From CAZXCQ01 sp964639275 (GTDB lineage Bacteria; Desulfobacterota; DSM-4660; Desulfatiglandales; Desulfatiglandaceae), in NCBI GenBank assembly GCA_964639275.1, contig CAZXCQ010000277.1, positions 1 to 8,344 of the forward strand: a DNA stretch of 8,344 bases. The letters are read 5' to 3'. How positions within the stretch are numbered: the first letter of the stretch is position 1; each line of letters starts with the position of its first letter. The notes under the pieces are model-generated. The model was not told where the DNA came from, made no database searches, and was given only the letters and a program-made list of their open reading frames with translations. Both the position numbers and the translations under genes were made by a program. Shown here piece by piece: positions 6,092 through 8,344 of the stretch.

Positions 6092-6133
6092 ATTTTAGGC
6101 ATTGTAGGCACTTTAGATCACTCTAGGCACTTA
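6092..6133. repeat. TAGGCA(C/T)T short repeat, inverse of the block at 4998-5039
   Basis: Three units: TTTTAGGCATTG, TAGGCACTTTAG and CTAGGCACTTAA. Segments 6092-6102 and 6105-6116 are exact reverse complements of 5000-5010 and 5020-5031. Confidence 0.85.
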
Positions 6134-6162
6134 ACTGTGGCAATAGACATGTGAGGGAACGA

Positions 6163-7308
6163 ATGGCAAGGGATATGTATTCAGAGGAACATGAGATCTT
6201 TCGGTCGACCTTCAGGAGATATCTGGAAGGCGAGGTGGTGCCTCATCTGGAGGAATGGGAAGAGAAGCGGGAGGTGCCCCGGAGCGCATGGAAAAGGATG
6301 GGAGAGAACGGGTTTCTCTGCCCGTGGCTTGAAGAGAAGTATGGCGGGTCGGAGGCCGATTTTCGATACTCTGTCATCATGGCAGAAGAGATGAGCCATG
6401 TGCGCGCGATGGCGTTTTCCACGTCTCTTCATAGCGATATCGTTGTCCCTTATATCCACGAATACGGGACAGAGGAACAAAAAGAGAAATGGCTTCCCGG
6501 ATGCACCACCGGCGACATTGTTACGGCCATCGCCATGACAGAGCCGGGGGCAGGGTCGGACCTGCAGGCCATCCGAACAAGGGCCGTAAACCATGGGGAG
6601 TCTTATGTGCTAAACGGTCAGAAGACATTTATTTCAAATGGCCATTGTTGTGACCTGGTGATCGTGGTCTGCAAGACCGACCCCGACGCAAAACCTGCCC
6701 ACAGGGGGATCAGTCTTGTGGCGGTTGAGGCAGGGACCCCTGGTTTTGTCAAAGGCAAAAAGCTAAAGAAGATGGGACTCGACTTCCAGGATACCGCCGA
6801 GCTTATCTTTGAAGATTGTGTGGTTCCCCGCGAAAATCTGATCGGGCAGGAGGGAAGGGGGTTTGTGTATTTGATGGCCCAGCTTCAACAGGAGCGGCTG
6901 ATGGTGGCCATCCGGGTCCAGAGCGCGGCCGAGACCATGCTTGAGGAGACCATCAAATACTGCAAGGAACGGGAGGCCTTTGGCCGACCGATCAGTCAAT
7001 TCCAGCACAACACCTTCAAGATCGTGGAGATGGCAACCGAGGTTGAACTGGGAAGAACATTTCTGAATGACCTCATAGCCGATCATATAGAAGGCAAGGA
7101 CATCGTGAAGAAGGTCTCCATGGCCAAGTGGTGGATCGCGGAAATGGCAAACCGGTTGGCCTATACCTGTGTCCAGCTCCATGGCGGCTATGGGTTTATG
7201 GAGGAATACCCCATTTGTAAATGGTATCGCGATATCAGGGCCTCAACCATCTATGCGGGCACAACAGAGATCATGAAGACGGTGATTGCAAAGATGATGG
7301 GGATTTGA
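6163..7308 (+). CDS. Acyl-CoA dehydrogenase, long-chain/isovaleryl-type active site
   Basis: 381 residues from the ATG at 6163. It is an FAD flavoprotein that forms a 2-enoyl-CoA and normally passes electrons to ETF. Signatures are EEHEIFRSTFRRYLE near the N-terminus, AMTEPGAGSDLQ, LNGQKTFISNG, REAFGRPISQFQ, QLHGGYGFMEEYP and IYAGTTEIMK. The usual catalytic Glu of the YEGT motif is replaced by A365 (YAGT). E244 in LQQERL takes the place used as base in LCAD and isovaleryl-CoA dehydrogenase, so the enzyme should still be active. The 6163 ATG has GAGGGA 4 nt upstream. A GTG at 6151 overlaps that ribosome site, and an ATG at 6175 would leave too short a spacer. The gene ends 2 nt before the lyase-like gene, which implies translational coupling. 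No ETF gene is in the window. Confidence 0.92.
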   Translation: MARDMYSEEHEIFRSTFRRYLEGEVVPHLEEWEEKREVPRSAWKRMGENGFLCPWLEEKYGGSEADFRYSVIMAEEMSHVRAMAFSTSLHSDIVVPYIHEYGTEEQKEKWLPGCTTGDIVTAIAMTEPGAGSDLQAIRTRAVNHGESYVLNGQKTFISNGHCCDLVIVVCKTDPDAKPAHRGISLVAVEAGTPGFVKGKKLKKMGLDFQDTAELIFEDCVVPRENLIGQEGRGFVYLMAQLQQERLMVAIRVQSAAETMLEETIKYCKEREAFGRPISQFQHNTFKIVEMATEVELGRTFLNDLIADHIEGKDIVKKVSMAKWWIAEMANRLAYTCVQLHGGYGFMEEYPICKWYRDIRASTIYAGTTEIMKTVIAKMMGI

Positions 7309-7310
7309 AA

Positions 7311-8270
7311 ATGACCAATCTACCCAAATTTGTTGAGTTCCGCGAAGAGGGGCCGCGCGAGGCATTTCAGATGGAAAAACGGCGGTTTTCTATAAAGGAC
7401 CGCGCCAGACTGATTGATGCCCTGGCCGAAACAGGGCTCAAATGGATTCAGTTCGCATCCTTTGTCAGCCCGAAGGCCGTCCCTTCCATGGCCGATGCCG
7501 AGGAGCTGTTTAGCGCAATCACACCACGAGAAGGAGTACGTTATACGGGTGTGTGGTTAAATCGGCGCGGGTTTGAACGGATTGCCGCGCTGCCTGGCGT
7601 CTACCTGTACGGCAAGATGGTCTTGTATACGACGGATGCCTTCTCTCTGATGAATAACAACTGCACGGCCGCGCAGATGCGCCGGAACCAACTGGACATG
7701 CTCAAGGTGTATGATGCTTACGGTCTTCCACTGAAGGAGGCCTACATTCTGACCGCATTTGGCTGCAACCTCTCTGGTGGCGTCTCGTTATCGACTGTGA
7801 TTGATAGCGTGAGGTTCATCGTCGATACCTGCCGGAGCCAGGGTCGCCCCCTGCCCAACATTTGCCTGGCCGATACAGTGGGCTGGGCAAACCCCGAAGA
7901 GGTCAAACGTCGGATCGAGGCGGTCAGAGAGGCAGCGCCCGGCGCGCGTCTGGCGCTTCATCTTCACGACACGCGCGGGCTTGGCGCGGCGAATCTATAT
8001 GCGGCCCTTGAAATGGGAATAGACCTGTTTGACAGTTCGGTGGCCGGGCTGGGGGGCTGCCCCTTTGCCGCGTTTAAGGACCACAATGCAGCCGGGAACA
8101 TCTGTACCGAGGATATGGTCTTTATGTGCGAGGAACTGGGCATCGAAACCGGCATTGACCTCGAAAAACTGATCGCCGCTGCGAGGCTTGCGGAGGAAAT
8201 CATGGACCGGCCTCTTCCGGGGAAGATCATGCACAGCGGTCTGCTTTCGCCGCTTAGGAAGAGGTGTTAA
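7311..8270 (+). CDS. HMG-CoA lyase-like enzyme (DRE-TIM / pyruvate carboxyltransferase fold)
   Basis: 319 residues. The body closely follows hydroxymethylglutaryl-CoA lyase: SFVSPKAVPSMAD, LADTVGW (D188), LHLHDTRGLGAAN with metal ligands H217 and H219, DSSVAGLGGCPFA with catalytic C250, and AAGN with N263. The reaction is expected to be metal-dependent retro-aldol (Claisen) cleavage of a 3-hydroxy-acyl-CoA, as HMG-CoA gives acetyl-CoA and acetoacetate. Two acidic sites differ. The RDGLQ metal motif reads REAFQ (R16, E17, Q20), and the position of human E72 is Q47. There are four extra residues between C250 and N263 compared with human enzyme. A relative acting on another substrate is therefore quite possible. 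The ATG at 7311 lies 2 nt after the dehydrogenase stop; the frame is open upstream but that part overlaps the dehydrogenase gene. Confidence 0.88.
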   Translation: MTNLPKFVEFREEGPREAFQMEKRRFSIKDRARLIDALAETGLKWIQFASFVSPKAVPSMADAEELFSAITPREGVRYTGVWLNRRGFERIAALPGVYLYGKMVLYTTDAFSLMNNNCTAAQMRRNQLDMLKVYDAYGLPLKEAYILTAFGCNLSGGVSLSTVIDSVRFIVDTCRSQGRPLPNICLADTVGWANPEEVKRRIEAVREAAPGARLALHLHDTRGLGAANLYAALEMGIDLFDSSVAGLGGCPFAAFKDHNAAGNICTEDMVFMCEELGIETGIDLEKLIAAARLAEEIMDRPLPGKIMHSGLLSPLRKRC

Positions 8271-8344
8271 TCAAAATGGATTAAACGGGATTTAGGGCTT
8301 GCGCAGAAATAACTTCGCAGAATTGGCGTCCAGATTTGGGTCAG
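8271..8344. other. Unassigned 3' tail
   Basis: 74 nt after the lyase-like gene. TTAATC (8267-8272), covering the stop codon, can pair with GATTAA (8279-8284), but the stem is weak, AT-only in most pairs and not followed by a T-run. I recognise nothing else, and the window ends before any gene starts. Confidence 0.5.

Larger units (their letters stand above)
5882..6162. other. Repeat-rich intergenic spacer without a supported gene
   Basis: Of this 281-nt gap, I can describe an inverted pair of 27-28 nt repeats (5898-5924 and 6033-6060) around a 108-nt core. A TAGGCA-type repeat block follows at 6092-6133. The core (5925-6032) has no reading frame, RNA gene or promoter that I can recognise. 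The last bases hold the ribosome site of the acyl-CoA dehydrogenase. Confidence 0.75.

Noticed and set aside
7221..7310. Upstream start for the lyase-like gene inside the dehydrogenase gene
   Set aside because: The added residues are a shadow of the conserved dehydrogenase C-terminus; the family N-terminus fits the ATG at 7311.
8285..8344. Edge of an insertion sequence in the 3' tail
   Set aside because: The sequence looks unlike the genes, but there is no terminal repeat, duplication or transposase within the window to support it.

Overview
The window carries eight intact protein genes and one gene remnant, all on the + strand. They form a catabolic cluster for an acyl-CoA substrate. Base composition is moderately GC-rich in the genes and clearly AT-richer in the spacers. 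The gene content (CoA ligase, CaiB-type racemase/transferase, MaoC hydratases, crotonase, acyl-CoA dehydrogenase, HMG-CoA-lyase-like enzyme) and the repeat-filled spacers suggest an anaerobic or facultative acid/aromatic/branched-chain degrader. A member of the former Deltaproteobacteria (Desulfobacterota, sulfate-reducing or syntrophic) is my best guess. That placement is inference from style, since the window has no marker gene.

Layout. 69-911: metal-dependent amidohydrolase (Amidohydro_2 type). 919-2079: CaiB/BaiF family protein with an alpha-methylacyl-CoA-racemase-like active site. 2081-2275: C-terminal remnant of an FMN nitroreductase. 2289-2735 and 2748-3212: a HadA/HadB-like pair of MaoC-fold hydratase subunits. 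3213-3453: AT-rich spacer with a large palindrome and word repeats. 3454-5007: acyl-CoA synthetase. 5008-5095: repeat-filled spacer. 5096-5881: enoyl-CoA hydratase (crotonase). 5882-6162: second large repeat-filled spacer. 6163-7308: acyl-CoA dehydrogenase with a long-chain/isovaleryl-type catalytic base. 7311-8270: HMG-CoA-lyase-like enzyme with altered active-site acidic residues. 8271-8344: short unassigned tail.

Together the genes could activate a carboxylic acid to its CoA ester (3454), epimerise a 2-methyl branch (919), dehydrogenate (6163), hydrate the 2-enoyl-CoA with either stereochemistry (crotonase, or the MaoC pair) and finally cleave a 3-hydroxy-acyl-CoA carbon skeleton (7311). 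The amidohydrolase would supply or trim the acid by hydrolysis or decarboxylation. A methyl-branched or terpenoid/dicarboxylate-like substrate fits the racemase and lyase best, but the substrate cannot be read from sequence. No 3-hydroxyacyl-CoA dehydrogenase, thiolase, transporter or regulator is present here.

The most unusual material is between the genes. Short words recur across the three spacers, often as exact reverse complements of each other. They bracket the crotonase gene in inverted orientation, and they supply the C-terminal codons and stop codons of two genes and the start codon of a third. I saw no complete transposase, CRISPR array, tRNA or rRNA.
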